This document shows, piece after piece, positions 20,378-30,734 of a stretch of 64,000 nt of DNA. The notes beneath the pieces are model-generated. The model was not told the DNA's origin and searched no databases. It saw only the letters and a list, made by a program, of their open reading frames with translations. The DNA comes from Leishmania martiniquensis (taxonomy: Eukaryota > Euglenozoa > Kinetoplastea > Trypanosomatida > Trypanosomatidae). Positions within the stretch are counted from its first letter, which is position 1, and the number at the start of each line of letters is the position of its first letter. The DNA is taken from assembly GCF_017916325.1 (NCBI RefSeq), contig NC_090170.1, positions 647,001 through 711,000 on the forward strand, read 5' to 3'. The translations under genes and the position numbers were made by a program.

Positions 20378-20650
20378 CGGCTGTGCCACTTGAAGCTCAT
20401 CATTAGGCACGCCTGTCGATGCCTGCCGCGCCTCGGCACCTGCTGTGGTGGCACTAAGCCCGAAGTGCTCTTCACATAAGCGGTCCCCAGCTAAGAGGCA
20501 AAGGGAAAATATGGAGGAGAGGGATCCTACGAGTAAGAGACAGAGAAAGAGAGGCTCGTGCGCTAAGCGATGGGGTAGAGGATTCGAGCGCAGGAGAGGC
20601 TCCGTCAAGACGCTGTTGCCTCTCTGCTCGTGCGAACAGAACGCGCTTTT
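20378..20650. other. 5' flank of the 150-residue gene
   Basis: It contains a pyrimidine tract and AG on the minus strand (ATTTTCCCTTTGCCTCTTAG, AG at 20491-20492) and a second possible acceptor just upstream. Element copy A begins at about 20651. Confidence 0.5.
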
Positions 20651-21100
20651 GCCTTTAAAAGTTCCCCAAAAGAGGTTTTCCCCTCCCTCTGAGCGGCAGA
20701 GCCCACGAGCTCAGCACCGCTCGGCTCGGCCGGCCGCAAAGCCTACCCCCTCCCCGCCCCCACAAGCACGCACGCACACACACACACATCGCCTCGAGGT
20801 GCGAAGCAGCCGTGGACACGCGTTACAGCGAGGCGCCAGCTCGGCCCACCCAAGAGCGGCCCCCCTGCCTCGCGCTCTGCCCACCCCACGCCTCGCAGCT
20901 CACTCTGACGCAGCACCACCCACGGCCTGGCCAGCGGCATCGGGGGCGATGCACTGCCGTGACCTCCCCTACGCCGTGGGTGTGCTTCGCCCCTGTCACC
21001 AGCACAGAGCGGCTCGGCATCGGCAAGGGGAGGGAGGGCTGCTGGACTTCCTCGCACAGAGCGGTGCACTGCACCCCTGAGATGCCGCGCACTGAGGCGT
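20651..21100 (-). repeat. Dispersed element, copy A
   Basis: An approximately 450 bp non-coding block present three times in the window. In the transcription sense (minus strand) it starts ACGCCTCAGTGCGCGGCATC, passes an interrupted palindrome (GGTGCA-N-TGCACC), holds a TG-rich simple repeat near its end and finishes AAAACCTCTTTTGGGG. By eye, copies A and B differ at about five single bases. It sits between the CEP131-like gene and the 150-residue gene, so it belongs to the 3' flank of the CEP131-like transcript. Position and size suit a trypanosomatid SIDER-type short retroposon, but I did not recognise the family signature and the identity is higher than that of typical degenerate SIDERs. 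Confidence 0.8.
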
Positions 21101-21572
21101 AGGCCCCGCCCCCTTCAACCCTCACTCCACACTGGCCGCCAGGGTGGCTCGATGCTGCAAGAAGCGAGCGCCAAGAAGCTGTCGCCTTGCAAAGAGAGCG
21201 CAGTTACCTCGCACCTATTCATCCGCAGCGTAGCGCGTGCAAACAGGTGCATCGGAGGCCAGTGCTGGGGGGGCCCGCCTCTCTTTCGAGCCCCACATGC
21301 GCAAGGAAGCAGACGTAGGCTAAGGAAGTGGCGTTGGCCGACACGCGTGTGGACCTTGTGTGTGTGTTTTTTCCTTGATAGTGTAGCTGAAGCATGGTTC
21401 TAAAGAGCCAGGGACCCGCGCGCATCAAGCGTTCGTGTCCCATCGTTGCACCGTGGAAATCAAGAGCGCGGTACCCATTCTGTCGGACGAGCTCTGCATC
21501 AACTTCGACCATAGAGTTTATCGCGGCCCGATGCCTGAAGGAGGATTCGAAGCCATCTGAGGAGCTTATGCA
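21101..21572. other. 3' flank of the CEP131-like gene
   Basis: A spacer of about 470 bp between the stop codon and element copy A. No gene seen. Confidence 0.5.
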
Positions 21573-23564
21573 TCAGAGCAGCAGCTGACGGTGCCGCTGC
21601 AGTTCTTGATCCCGTACGCTTACGGCCTCCTGTAAGCTCAGCAGCTGCTCTGCCTGATGGCGGATCGTGCTTTCCTTCTTTGTGATGGCCACGAGGACAC
21701 GCTCATTGATCTGGCTCAGCTCTACGTGGTGGCGCTGCTCTAACGTCTTCTTCTCCATCTCGAACTCGGACTTCAAACGATCCACATCGCGCTTCGCGGC
21801 GTCCTCGCGCTGCTGCAGCTCCCACACCTCCTTCACGTGCCGGGTTTCGAACTCGTGAAGCTTCTTTTGCCATTCATGATCCAGGATGCTCATACGCTTT
21901 GTGTACTCGGAGCGCACCTTGTCCTCGATGGCGCTTATATGCTGCTCTGAAAGGCTTGCCATCTCTTGAATCCGCTGCAGCTCCTCGGCCTTGCTGCGGT
22001 TCGCTTCTAGGGCGGTGCTTAGCTGTTCCTGGACGAGGCCCAGCTCCACTTGCAATCGCTCCTTCTCACGTGTAACCTGCACATAGCGCTCCCGCAACAT
22101 CCCATCACTACCCCGTGCAGACTCTAAGGCGCGCAGGTGTTCTTCCTCGAGCCGCTGCACTACTTTGGTCACCGCCGCATCGCGCTCCAGCTCGCACTTC
22201 TTGCGCATTTCCGCCTCCTTTGCGTGCAAGTAGCGCTGGTTTGCCTCTTGTGTGTCCTTCTCGCGCTCCGAAAACTCGCGCATCAGCTTCTCCTTTAGAC
22301 TAGTCATACGCTCGTTCACCTCGCCAGTAATCCGTCCCACCTCATTGGTCACCGCCTCGTGGAAGGCGGCTTGCTCCGTTGTCTGCGCGCTCTGCAGGCG
22401 CAGCAACTCTTTCCCCAGCCGCTCGATCTCTCGCTGCAACGTGCGCTTCTGGTCTTCGAAGTGGTGCTCTAGCTCTTCGCGTCTTCGCTGCTCGAGACGG
22501 CGCTCCTCCTCGAGCTGTCGATGAATGCGCTCGCTTTCGTCGCGGAGGCGCTCTCGAACAGCGTCCTGCTCGCGGCTGAGCAGCTCCTCTGCCTCTCGCC
22601 GTAGCTTCGACTTCAACTCCTCTACGGAGGCGTCTTTAGCAGCAATGACCTCGTCGCGTTGGCGCAATTCATTTTCGTACTCTTCGCGCAGCCGCGCCTT
22701 CTCGGCCTTGTGCCGATTCAGCAGCAGCACAATATCCGGCTCGAGGGACTGTAGCGTCGATTCCTTGATGCGCTTCGCCTCCGCCAGGCGCCATTTCTCG
22801 CGGCTTGCCCTCTCCTGCGCAGCCCACTTGGCGCGCAAAGATGACAGGGCAGCCGCGTTTGTCGCTTCCAGCCGCCGCGTATCTTCGACGCGTTTCGCCG
22901 CCTCTTCGCGCAGCCGCTCCGTAAGTGCGTCAACTTGATGCGTCAGCTCCTCCTTTGCCTTTTGCAGCCTCTCGACGTCCGCCTTGGCGCGCTTTCGGTC
23001 CTGAGCGTGCGACCTGCGCAGCTCGTCCACCTCCCCTTGCACGGCCTCGCGCATTTCCTCCTTCCGGCGCGCCTCCTCGTCACGCCACTGCTGAAGGCGG
23101 CTGCGAAGCTCTGCATTGTCGCGGCGCAGTTGCTCGTTCTCGAACTGCATGCCTTCGATACGCTTTTTGATGCCGAGGTACGTGTTCTGGGCAGACTCAG
23201 CACCGCCGCCGGTAATCCAAACCGCTGACGCCGTCGGTACATGAGTCGACGGCGGAGACGCTGATCGACGCGGTGATGCGCGGTGATGCGCGTGGGCATC
23301 GTGCAGCGACACGGCGATAGACGACGATGACGGCGAGCTGGCCGTGACATGCTGCAGAGCTGACGACGTCAGTGGCACAACGCTGGAGAAGCTGGTCACA
23401 AGCGTGCAGTCGCGCATGTTTTGCTCCTCGCAGTGCGTCGCAGCAGCACTGTCAAGATAGGAAAGGATGTTGGCCACCTTTGCCTCGTTCATCTCGCGGA
23501 GATCTGAGCAGCAGCTAGCGGCGTCTCCAGCGACGCACCTTGGCTGCGACGCGCTGCGGTGCAT
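21573..23564 (-). CDS. CEP131/AZI1-like coiled-coil protein
   Basis: A 663-residue protein. Residues 1-130 are Ser/Ala/His-rich and disordered; residues 135-655 are nearly continuous coiled coil. Residues about 253-300 (SREKWRLAEAKRIKESTLQ, then LEPDIVLLLNRHKAEKARLR) match the pattern of the conserved segment of CEP131/AZI1 (RE+W...KIKE.T..GLEP..Q.LI..HK.E...L). The C-terminus (INERVLVAITKKESTIRHQ...QELQRHRQLLL) fits the family's last helix. In animals CEP131 is a centriolar-satellite and ciliary transition-zone protein; here the expected site is the basal body or flagellum base. The start is the first ATG after the acceptor at 23587-23588. The conserved segment carries the assignment; the rest is generic coiled coil. 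Confidence 0.65.
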   Translation of the reverse strand: MHRSASQPRCVAGDAASCCSDLREMNEAKVANILSYLDSAAATHCEEQNMRDCTLVTSFSSVVPLTSSALQHVTASSPSSSSIAVSLHDAHAHHRASPRRSASPPSTHVPTASAVWITGGGAESAQNTYLGIKKRIEGMQFENEQLRRDNAELRSRLQQWRDEEARRKEEMREAVQGEVDELRRSHAQDRKRAKADVERLQKAKEELTHQVDALTERLREEAAKRVEDTRRLEATNAAALSSLRAKWAAQERASREKWRLAEAKRIKESTLQSLEPDIVLLLNRHKAEKARLREEYENELRQRDEVIAAKDASVEELKSKLRREAEELLSREQDAVRERLRDESERIHRQLEEERRLEQRRREELEHHFEDQKRTLQREIERLGKELLRLQSAQTTEQAAFHEAVTNEVGRITGEVNERMTSLKEKLMREFSEREKDTQEANQRYLHAKEAEMRKKCELERDAAVTKVVQRLEEEHLRALESARGSDGMLRERYVQVTREKERLQVELGLVQEQLSTALEANRSKAEELQRIQEMASLSEQHISAIEDKVRSEYTKRMSILDHEWQKKLHEFETRHVKEVWELQQREDAAKRDVDRLKSEFEMEKKTLEQRHHVELSQINERVLVAITKKESTIRHQAEQLLSLQEAVSVRDQELQRHRQLLL

Positions 23565-24669
23565 TTCGCCCTCAGCAGCACTGACTCTAGCAAAGGGGTC
23601 AGCAGAGAAGGGCCCTCACCAGTAAAGGGGCCGAGTTCCGCTGGTCGCGAGAGGACCTTAGGTGACCGCAAAACTTATCGTTGAGGTCGTTTCGACTCCC
23701 TCTGCTTCTGCCGTAGCGAAAAAAGAAACGTTTGCACACAAATACGGCTTGCGATGGGGGAAGAGGAGGGAAGAGCGCAGAAAAAATGTATAGCGCAGCC
23801 GAACTCAACCTCCCAAGCTGCAAGGCCTCGACAGCGACAATGAGAGCGTTGCTTCTGTCTGTCTCTATCTATATCCTGCTGCGCGCGAATCTTTACGTAA
23901 ATATGTGTGCGTGTCCGTATGTGTGTGCCGGTCTATTTGATACGAGGCGGGCCCCTGTAGCGGAGTCTATTTCGTTCCCCCGCCTGTCTCTTCTTGCTCT
24001 ACCTTCCACGTCCGCCCACTCATAGAACGCAGCCGCCCACGTTGGCCTTGAAGGTGTGTGTGTGTGTGTGCCTCCTTCCTGCCGTTGGCATTAGCCTCGT
24101 CGCCGTTTTCTGCGGGCATACACCCGTCAGCACGAGGAGCGACGCGCAGAGAGCAAGAGAGAGGAGGAGGAGGAGGGGAGGGAGGGAGGGAGGCTGCAGA
24201 GGAGAGTGGAGGTTGGCCACCGCAAGTCGGTAGCCAAAGGAGCTCGATCCTCTCATCCTTGGGGTGTAGCGGCACATGGTGTGAAGCGGACAGGTGCGCG
24301 GGGCGGGAAGACCGCGCAGGCGAAGCAAGACGTATGGAGGGAGCGGAGCTGCATAGGATTCTTTCCACCGTTACGAGCCACTCCCCCATTCAGCTTCGGC
24401 ACAGCCATGATGTTCCCTCCCTCCCCCCCAACCACCCACGTGAAGCCTCGCCTGCTCATCCGGAAAGAGGTAGCAGAGATAGAGAGGGGCACAAAGGCAA
24501 AGGAGCAGAGCCACCGCGCTCATTCAACGGGCCTTCTCGATGTTTCCATTTGCGATTTGAGGCACTGGACACGCCAGTGCATGCAGAAACGTTATGCGAT
24601 ACCGCATTTCATTGTGTGTATGTGCGCTCTCGTGGAACTTCAGTATAGATTCCCAGCTGCGCGTCGCGC
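23565..24669. other. Spacer (1.1 kb), no gene recognised
   Basis: The 3' flank of PMS1 and 5' flank of the CEP131-like gene. It contains a (GT)n run at about 24054-24070 and a GA/GGA-rich run at 24155-24200. Confidence 0.6.
23587..23588 (-). promoter_or_regulatory. Probable SL trans-splice acceptor of the CEP131-like gene
   Basis: The minus strand reads CCCTTCTCTGCTGACCCC then TTTGCTAG, with AG complementary to 23587-23588, about 22 nt before the ATG. Confidence 0.6.
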
Positions 24670-27234
24670 TTATCGAAGCGGTGCACCACCTCTCGGAAGA
24701 TCTGCTATGTTGCAGAGCAGCCGAAGCGTTGGCCGGCCATGTGGGCAGTTCCATGGCTGATGCAGCTCGCTTAGTCGCTCGAGGATGAGTTTCATGCGTT
24801 TTATGGTAAGCGGCGTGCCGATCATGATGCTGCTGCGGCATGCCTTGGTAGCCATGGAGTGCCACACCGCACGCAGCGGTTTCGTGATGCTGCCGTACTG
24901 CACAAGTTGCTGCACCAGCTCCGTCACATCCGACGCACTCACCATGTCGTACGGCAAAACCGGCAGCGAATACACCAGCAGCTTCGTGTCGTCGCCTCCC
25001 CGATCCACCCTGAAGCCGTGATGTTGGAGGGCCACCTTGTGCTCTACGGCAAGGTCTACCTCGTGAGCACTCATGGCCACGGACACCGGCTGCACCAACG
25101 GCTGCGGCGCTGCCTCGTAGGCGCGGATGAGTCGTTCATAGTTGTACTTCTCGTCGGATGCGTGCTGGTCCACAACGAACATGTCGCCGTTCGGTAGCAC
25201 TGCGATGATGAAGCCATGGTTGAACTGCCCGATCACCCGCAGCTCCTTGAAAGAGTTCTTGCTGAAGTAGTGGCTCAGGTCATCCTCCGTCTGGGCGCCG
25301 AGGGTGCGAGAGGAAGGCCGCTTGCACCTTCCCGCCAGCGTAGTCAACGCTGCTGCGTCGGCTGAACCGTCAAAGGGCTCATGCACGAGCTCGCTGAGAG
25401 CTGGGCACAGGCAGTAATAGCAGCTACCCCCGCCACGCTGCTGACTGCCTTCGTCAGAGAGCCGCACCACCTCGACCGCCACAGAGTCGGAGCGTGCGCC
25501 CTCCGCGCTATCGGTCGAACTGTGACCGCCAAAAACGTCCTCACGGCCATTTGCCTCTGCGGTTGAATTCAGTGCAGGAGGGTTGCTGTCCTCTCTCGTG
25601 CCTGCGAGAGCGCTGAGGCCGCTTTCGTTACTGGCCTCGTCGTCTCCCTCGACATCGACGCTGCTGGATAACGAGGAGGGCAGCAAGCGTGGCGTGGATT
25701 CGGTCCTCTCGCTGTCTTTGTCCATGCCAGAGCCGTTGTCACCGCCTGCGCCATCACCATAGAGGAAGCTGCCGAGCTTTGGAAAGCTGATCGTGGCAGA
25801 GGAAGAGTCGTCCATGACCTCCAAGTACCTTTCCCTTCCTTCGGTGCCCACTCCGCCAGCGGAGACCCCACCGCCGCTCGTGTGCGCTTCCTCCGCCTTA
25901 GACCGTTTGAACGTGAACTGCGTAAACGACGTGGCTGAAACAGGTGTGCGGATCAGCTTCGTCATTTTCGTGGCACGCGCATCAGCGGCGCGCAACTGCG
26001 CGCCGCGTTGGCCACGATCCAGCTCGAGGTCCTGCGAGGCCGAGCCGAACGCAAGCAGCGCGCACTGGTACAACTCGCCCGCCAGCCGCTCCTCTTGTGC
26101 GAACAACACCTTGCGCTTGTTGGGGGCAAGGTTTACGTCGTACTGAAGCGAGGGGCTCGTCTTGAGCTGGAGGAAGAAGGCGACATTAAGCCGCTGCGAG
26201 GCGTTCGGGAGACACTGGGTGAAGGCGTCGTTGAGTGCCTTACCCAAACGCGGTAAGTCTACGAGGCGCCCATCAAGGGAGAACACCTGATGGTCGCTGC
26301 TTAGTCGCCCGCCGCCATTTACCTTTGACACGAGCCCGCTGCAGGAGCCAAACGACAAGGCCCAATTGACGTGCTGCATGTGCGAAATGCAGAGGCCTCC
26401 GTACGCCTCTGTCGCGCTGCGCGTTGCGTCGCCAGAGCCGGTTAGCGAAACCAGGGTGACAACCGCAGCGGTTGGGGTTTCCTGGTGCTGCATGAGGAGA
26501 CGTATGTGCGGGTGCGACACAGCGTACTGCTTCATCGTGCCGGCTGCCTTGCTGAGTTGCTTGCGGCAGTTCTTCACGTACTCGCGATGCCGAACAGGGA
26601 GGTGCCTGAATAGGTGCCGCGCAGTCACAGTGGTGCCGCACATGTCGCGCAGTCGAAGTGCCTCCAGGCGAGACGTGTGCGATGCAGCATCATACGAGAG
26701 ACGCACTGTCAAGAGACCAGTGTCGACGCTCCGCGTCTCGACTGTTACGTCGCTCACGCTGGCCAAAGAGTGGAGCGCCTCCCCACGGAAACCAAGGGAC
26801 GGATCAGCGCTGCTGTCCTCCTCAACTGCCACACACGCGCTCCTGGCTTCGTTGGTGTGGCCGTCGTCGCCTTCCCTCTCCGAAAGCGCATGCGCGCAGT
26901 CATCGAGATCGTCTCGCCGCCGCTTCGTCGTGGCACGGCTTGACAGCAGAGGTGTTGTCGCACCATCCAGCAGCTCGTTCTTCACGGTGTCTACTAACCC
27001 ACCCAAAGAGATTCCTGTGCCATCATCCTCCACAACAATCGCGTCGAGACCGTAGTTGATGAGTCGAATGGTCACCGTCGCGGCCTTGGCATCCAGCGCG
27101 TTCTCCAGTAGCTCTTTCACAACGCTTGTAAGGTCCGTAATTACTTGCCCTGCAGCGATCTTGCGCGCGCTCGCACCATCCAGCCGGGTGATCATTGGGG
27201 TGCAAAGATGCCTGCTCTCTGCCACGCTCGACAT
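24670..27234 (-). CDS. PMS1: DNA mismatch repair MutL homologue PMS1
   Basis: An 854-residue protein, the usual size for eukaryotic PMS1 (human PMS2). The N-terminal GHKL ATPase shows ENALDA (ATP/Mg site), DDGTGI and GFRGEAL. The middle (about 440-600) is a disordered linker. The C-terminal domain has the full endonuclease metal site: DQHASDEKYNYE at about 689-700, which fits DQHA(X)2E(X)4E exactly, then ACRSSIMIG at about 797 and CPHGRPT at about 829. With MLH1 it forms the MutL-alpha nicking endonuclease of nuclear mismatch repair. All catalytic signatures are present, so it should be active. It starts at the first ATG after a short acceptor region; the N-terminus begins at the expected ITRLDGASARKIAAGQV helix. 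Confidence 0.95.
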   Translation of the reverse strand: MSSVAESRHLCTPMITRLDGASARKIAAGQVITDLTSVVKELLENALDAKAATVTIRLINYGLDAIVVEDDGTGISLGGLVDTVKNELLDGATTPLLSSRATTKRRRDDLDDCAHALSEREGDDGHTNEARSACVAVEEDSSADPSLGFRGEALHSLASVSDVTVETRSVDTGLLTVRLSYDAASHTSRLEALRLRDMCGTTVTARHLFRHLPVRHREYVKNCRKQLSKAAGTMKQYAVSHPHIRLLMQHQETPTAAVVTLVSLTGSGDATRSATEAYGGLCISHMQHVNWALSFGSCSGLVSKVNGGGRLSSDHQVFSLDGRLVDLPRLGKALNDAFTQCLPNASQRLNVAFFLQLKTSPSLQYDVNLAPNKRKVLFAQEERLAGELYQCALLAFGSASQDLELDRGQRGAQLRAADARATKMTKLIRTPVSATSFTQFTFKRSKAEEAHTSGGGVSAGGVGTEGRERYLEVMDDSSSATISFPKLGSFLYGDGAGGDNGSGMDKDSERTESTPRLLPSSLSSSVDVEGDDEASNESGLSALAGTREDSNPPALNSTAEANGREDVFGGHSSTDSAEGARSDSVAVEVVRLSDEGSQQRGGGSCYYCLCPALSELVHEPFDGSADAAALTTLAGRCKRPSSRTLGAQTEDDLSHYFSKNSFKELRVIGQFNHGFIIAVLPNGDMFVVDQHASDEKYNYERLIRAYEAAPQPLVQPVSVAMSAHEVDLAVEHKVALQHHGFRVDRGGDDTKLLVYSLPVLPYDMVSASDVTELVQQLVQYGSITKPLRAVWHSMATKACRSSIMIGTPLTIKRMKLILERLSELHQPWNCPHGRPTLRLLCNIADLPRGGAPLR

Positions 27235-28423
27235 TGCTACTCACGAATCTTCCGCTGATGGCGGCAGCACACATGGGACGACTTTAAATCCAGCGGGGTG
27301 AGGGCCCTACACGTGAATGGTAGCATCGATAGCGATGTATAGGCGGAGTAGAGAGGAGAGCTGGGGGTGAGCGAGTGCTGAAAGTAGCACTGATGGCACC
27401 GAGAGAGAGGGGGGAGAGGGCACCAATGCGGGCCGCGCTACTGGGGTGAGCGAAACAGAGGCAGAAGTCGAGCTGGGAGGAAAGCGAGGACCCGGAGGGG
27501 GCGGACGTCAGGTGTGCGTTCTCTATCAACAAGAATAGTTAGCAGGCCTAAATGCATCTAGGCCCTCGCACGTGTGCGTGCTCGTGCCGAATTTTTGTAT
27601 TCAAGGCCACCTCAACAGCAGCGGGCTCGGCGGCCGTGCATAGAGGAGCCGTGCCCAGACCGAAGGGAGAGGAGAGGGGGGCTTCTATCTGGTAGTCAAT
27701 CGCGTGGAAAGATTCAGGGTCGGGAGCAAGCAGGTGCGCAGATGTAGCGGGCAGCAAACAAAGCAACTAGGGTAGTATGGAGATTAGCAGGAAAGAGAGC
27801 GAGGGAGGTTGAAGAGAGGGACCTGATGGAGATGAGAGTCACGAAAAAGCACTAGGAGAGGTGACACACGGAGCCGCTTCGGGATCGACAAGTGCCCTAC
27901 ACGCACGCACGTGAAAGGTCACACCGCCCTTGACCATCTTTCCTGGTATCTTCTCATCTCCCTCACCGCACCTGTGCGACACACTGTGCAGTGAGGAAGG
28001 AGGGGAGAGAGGGGTGGGGCAGCGAAGAGCGACACAACCACAACCTCCCCTCTCCTCCATCGCACATGTATGCTGCGCCTGCCCTGTTCACGCACGCATC
28101 CACACACAAAGCTGCGCAATCATGGTAGTAAAGCGTTGGAGAAGTCCGAGAAGGGGCCCTTGAGATTTGGAGCCCCCCCCGTGGTGAGGGGGGATGGGAA
28201 AGGGGGGGCAGTGCGGGTGTGCTCGTGCCTTTCTTTCGCCAGTGATTGCTGAATTGAAACGAAGAAAACAACAAAGAATTTAAAAGTGAGAGAAGGCGAA
28301 CAAAACAGCGTACGGTCGATGGAGATCCGCAGATCAGAGATGGCCCCCTCCGCCCACACAGACACACACAGATTGCAAGACGTCTGCGCTTCATTGGATC
28401 TCCAATGTGTTTGGGTGGCGGCT
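27235..28423. other. Spacer (1.2 kb), no gene recognised
   Basis: The 3' flank of RPL26 and 5' flank of PMS1. The plus strand is purine-rich at 27340-27420. No supported gene. Confidence 0.6.
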
Positions 28424-28855
28424 TTAGTCCATCTGCTGCATGGCCTTGTCCGCGGCGCTGATCTTGCCCTTGCCCTTGTCGGTCTTCGACGAGCGATCCT
28501 TGCGCTCCAGGATGGACTTGCGGTGGTGCGTCAGCTTCAGCTTCGTGATCTCGATGTTGGAGGGGTGGATGCCGACGGGCACGGTGGAGCCGTTCGCCTT
28601 CTCGCGGTTAACCTTATCGATGTGGATGACCCACTTGAGGCGGTAGCACGCTGTCACCTTGCCCTCGCGGCCCTTGAAAGTACCACGCTTTACGATGACC
28701 TCGTCGTCCTTGCGCACAGGCATGGCACGCACGTTGTATTTGGCGCGTAGCTCCTTGGAGAGCGGGGCGCTCATGAGCACACGGCGCACATGGCTGGGGG
28801 CCTGGAAGTGCGCACGGCGGGCCTTGCGGCGGGAGCCACACTTGATGCTAGCCAT
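28424..28855 (-). CDS. RPL26: 60S ribosomal protein L26 (uL24)
   Basis: A 143-residue basic protein starting [20 protein letters not shown] and carrying the KOW motif ([17 protein letters not shown]) typical of L26/uL24. It is a large-subunit protein near the exit of the nascent-chain tunnel. Length and the Lys-rich C-terminus fit the family. The frame is open for 40 codons upstream, but the SL acceptor at 28872-28873 lies 16 nt before this ATG, which fixes the start. Confidence 0.95.
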   Translation of the reverse strand: MASIKCGSRRKARRAHFQAPSHVRRVLMSAPLSKELRAKYNVRAMPVRKDDEVIVKRGTFKGREGKVTACYRLKWVIHIDKVNREKANGSTVPVGIHPSNIEITKLKLTHHRKSILERKDRSSKTDKGKGKISAADKAMQQMD

Positions 28856-29870
28856 CTCAGACTGTAAGGCACTACAGCGAGGTAGAAGAAATAGAAGTGA
28901 AGGAGTAGTGCGGGTGACGAGGGAGAGGGGGCGTGTGTGTGTGTGTGGATCGCGGCAACAAGCGAGTAGGCGCACGTGTGTGCGTTTATGTGCGGAGGGG
29001 GAGAGGTGGTGGTGGTGCAGGAGACGATGCGTTTGGCAATCGTTTCACGGGAGGTAAAGAGAGGGAGGGGAGCAAATCGAAAAAAAAATAATGACAGTCA
29101 AGATGCATGAAGAGGTGTGGGACAGTGATTCCGATGGGCGAGCGGCAGGTGGAGGGACATGGATGGTGCCAGAGGAGGTAATACAATTGCTGTGCATTTA
29201 TGCCTCGTCGATCGCACGTCCTCCCTACACAGAGTGACAAGGAGGAGCAGGTGGTATAGAATAGGTTAGCAACAGCCAACTCGGAGAATCCCAGCGCAAC
29301 TACGTGACAGGGTGTGGCTCGTTTCGCACCCCCTTTTTTCGTATGTCTTTTTTTTCGTTTTGGCTCGCTTGCGTCATGTCTCTGGGCATTTTTTTGACCG
29401 AAAACATCTAATCTAGGCGGGGGAAGTGCGCGCGGGGGAAGGGGGGGGAGGGAAGGGGGGAAGAGCAAAGCAAAGGAGGCAGCGCAAAGGGGGGCGAGCG
29501 GAACTACAGCAACAACGAAAATGAAGAAAGAGAAAGGCATTATCAGAAGCGACCGTGAGCAGCTGACCATTGCAGCACGACAGCAACACAAGACGGAGAG
29601 AGGCGCGCGAGGAGGCGCGTCTCTCGGAAGCGCCGAGAGGCGGCAGAAGCTGAACAGGAAAAGGAGAGGTGATGGGGAAGGGTCGACAGACTAAAGGTAA
29701 GGACGAATGCCTCCCCTCGATTGCACCACGCTGTGCCCTCAAGACGTGAAACGCCATAGGCTTCGTCCACAGCGAGGCTCTCCCCTCCTCCTTCCGGAAG
29801 GCGCAGCCCATCGTTGCACCCCATTCACTCCCTTCACGATTGCCTCACAGACGGGTCTGAAGCGTCTTGC
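28856..29870. other. Spacer (1.0 kb), no gene recognised
   Basis: The 5' flank of RPL26 (with its acceptor) and 3' flank of the four-TM gene. A poly-A/T-rich patch lies near 29075-29095 and G-rich runs near 29415-29465. No gene seen. Confidence 0.6.
28872..28873 (-). promoter_or_regulatory. SL trans-splice acceptor of RPL26
   Basis: The minus strand has CCTTCACTTCTATTTCTTC followed by TACCTCGCTGTAG. A strong pyrimidine tract and a 5' UTR of only about 16 nt, as expected for a ribosomal protein gene. Confidence 0.7.
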
Positions 29871-30734
29871 TCAGATACGAAGCGGCAGGGTGCTAGAGCG
29901 GGAGCTGTAGAGGCTGGCTGCCACACTGCGGCGATACCCGTTTTGCCTCGGTCCCTGAGAGGTGCTCAAGTCGTCTAATGACGGCGCGTAGTAGGGGTTC
30001 AAGGGGTCGTAGTTCAGGTCACTGATAGGGCCATGCGCGCTAGGTGTGTGGTACAGCCCAGCCGCACCTGTCCGGCCATCGCTGTAGAGGCCATCGCTGT
30101 AGAGGCCAGCGCTGCGGTTCGCGAAAATGGCATTGTCTACCGCAGGGGAGTGTGACAGCACGCCGCCGCCGCCAGCGGCACCATCACCTGTGTAGTCCAA
30201 CGTGTTCACATCGCGCCGTGTCGCCATGATGGCTCGAGAGGGATAGCTGGAGCCTATTGGCCCCGCGGTCGGCAAGCTAAACTTGATGAGGCGCGTCACG
30301 ATGAAGAACCACACGCGCAGCACCGAGTAGGTGAAAGAGATACAAGTGATGACGTAGCTGATGCCCATGGTCACCGCGGGGAAGCGCCTCCGCCACACAA
30401 TGTGCGTTTCGATGACGAAGAGAGGCAAATCGCAAAACAGGAGATGGATGGCGATACCGTACAGGCAGCGCCGCTTGGCCACCTCCTCCGGCTCTGGGAA
30501 GCGCCACGCCCACATGTAGAAGACGGAGGCCCCCAGGAAGTAAAAGAGGCAGCAGACGATCGTCATTGCGAGGTATGCAGTCGCTATGCTCTGCGTGAGC
30601 TTCGACTCTGGCGTGCGCACCCAAGACAGGAGGTTCACGACGCTGAAGAGGGAATGCAGGAAGTGGATCGAAAAGGTAAACAACGTTATACACCGGGCGG
30701 ACCCGCCCAGCCGCTCAACGATTTGCAAGCCCAT
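29871..30734 (-). CDS. Four-TM membrane protein of unknown function
   Basis: A 287-residue protein. Hydrophobic helices lie at about 14-38, 49-74, 88-108 and 120-147, with a short loop of acidic/basic residues (FPEPEEVAKRRC) between the second and third. The rest (152-287) is a soluble Gly/Ser/Tyr-rich tail holding a tandem GLYSDGLYSDG repeat. Both termini are probably cytosolic. I do not recognise the family. The frame is open for 71 codons upstream, but a CTGCAAG acceptor on the minus strand at 30758-30759 lies about 24 nt before this ATG, so the shorter start is chosen. Confidence 0.75.
   Translation of the reverse strand: MGLQIVERLGGSARCITLFTFSIHFLHSLFSVVNLLSWVRTPESKLTQSIATAYLAMTIVCCLFYFLGASVFYMWAWRFPEPEEVAKRRCLYGIAIHLLFCDLPLFVIETHIVWRRRFPAVTMGISYVITCISFTYSVLRVWFFIVTRLIKFSLPTAGPIGSSYPSRAIMATRRDVNTLDYTGDGAAGGGGVLSHSPAVDNAIFANRSAGLYSDGLYSDGRTGAAGLYHTPSAHGPISDLNYDPLNPYYAPSLDDLSTSQGPRQNGYRRSVAASLYSSRSSTLPLRI
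30074..30103 (-). repeat. 15-nt tandem duplication inside the four-TM gene
   Basis: Two perfect copies of GGCCATCGCTGTAGA (plus strand) followed by a diverged third part. It encodes the repeated GLYSD unit in the soluble tail and keeps the frame. Confidence 0.9.

Noticed and set aside
20131..20475. Overlapping frame in the 150-residue gene
   Set aside because: Composition (Arg/Ser/Trp/Cys-rich) is that of a shadow frame; kept only as a start-site problem.
20378..20608. 77-residue extension of the 150-residue gene
   Set aside because: It begins with TTG and includes the splice tract.
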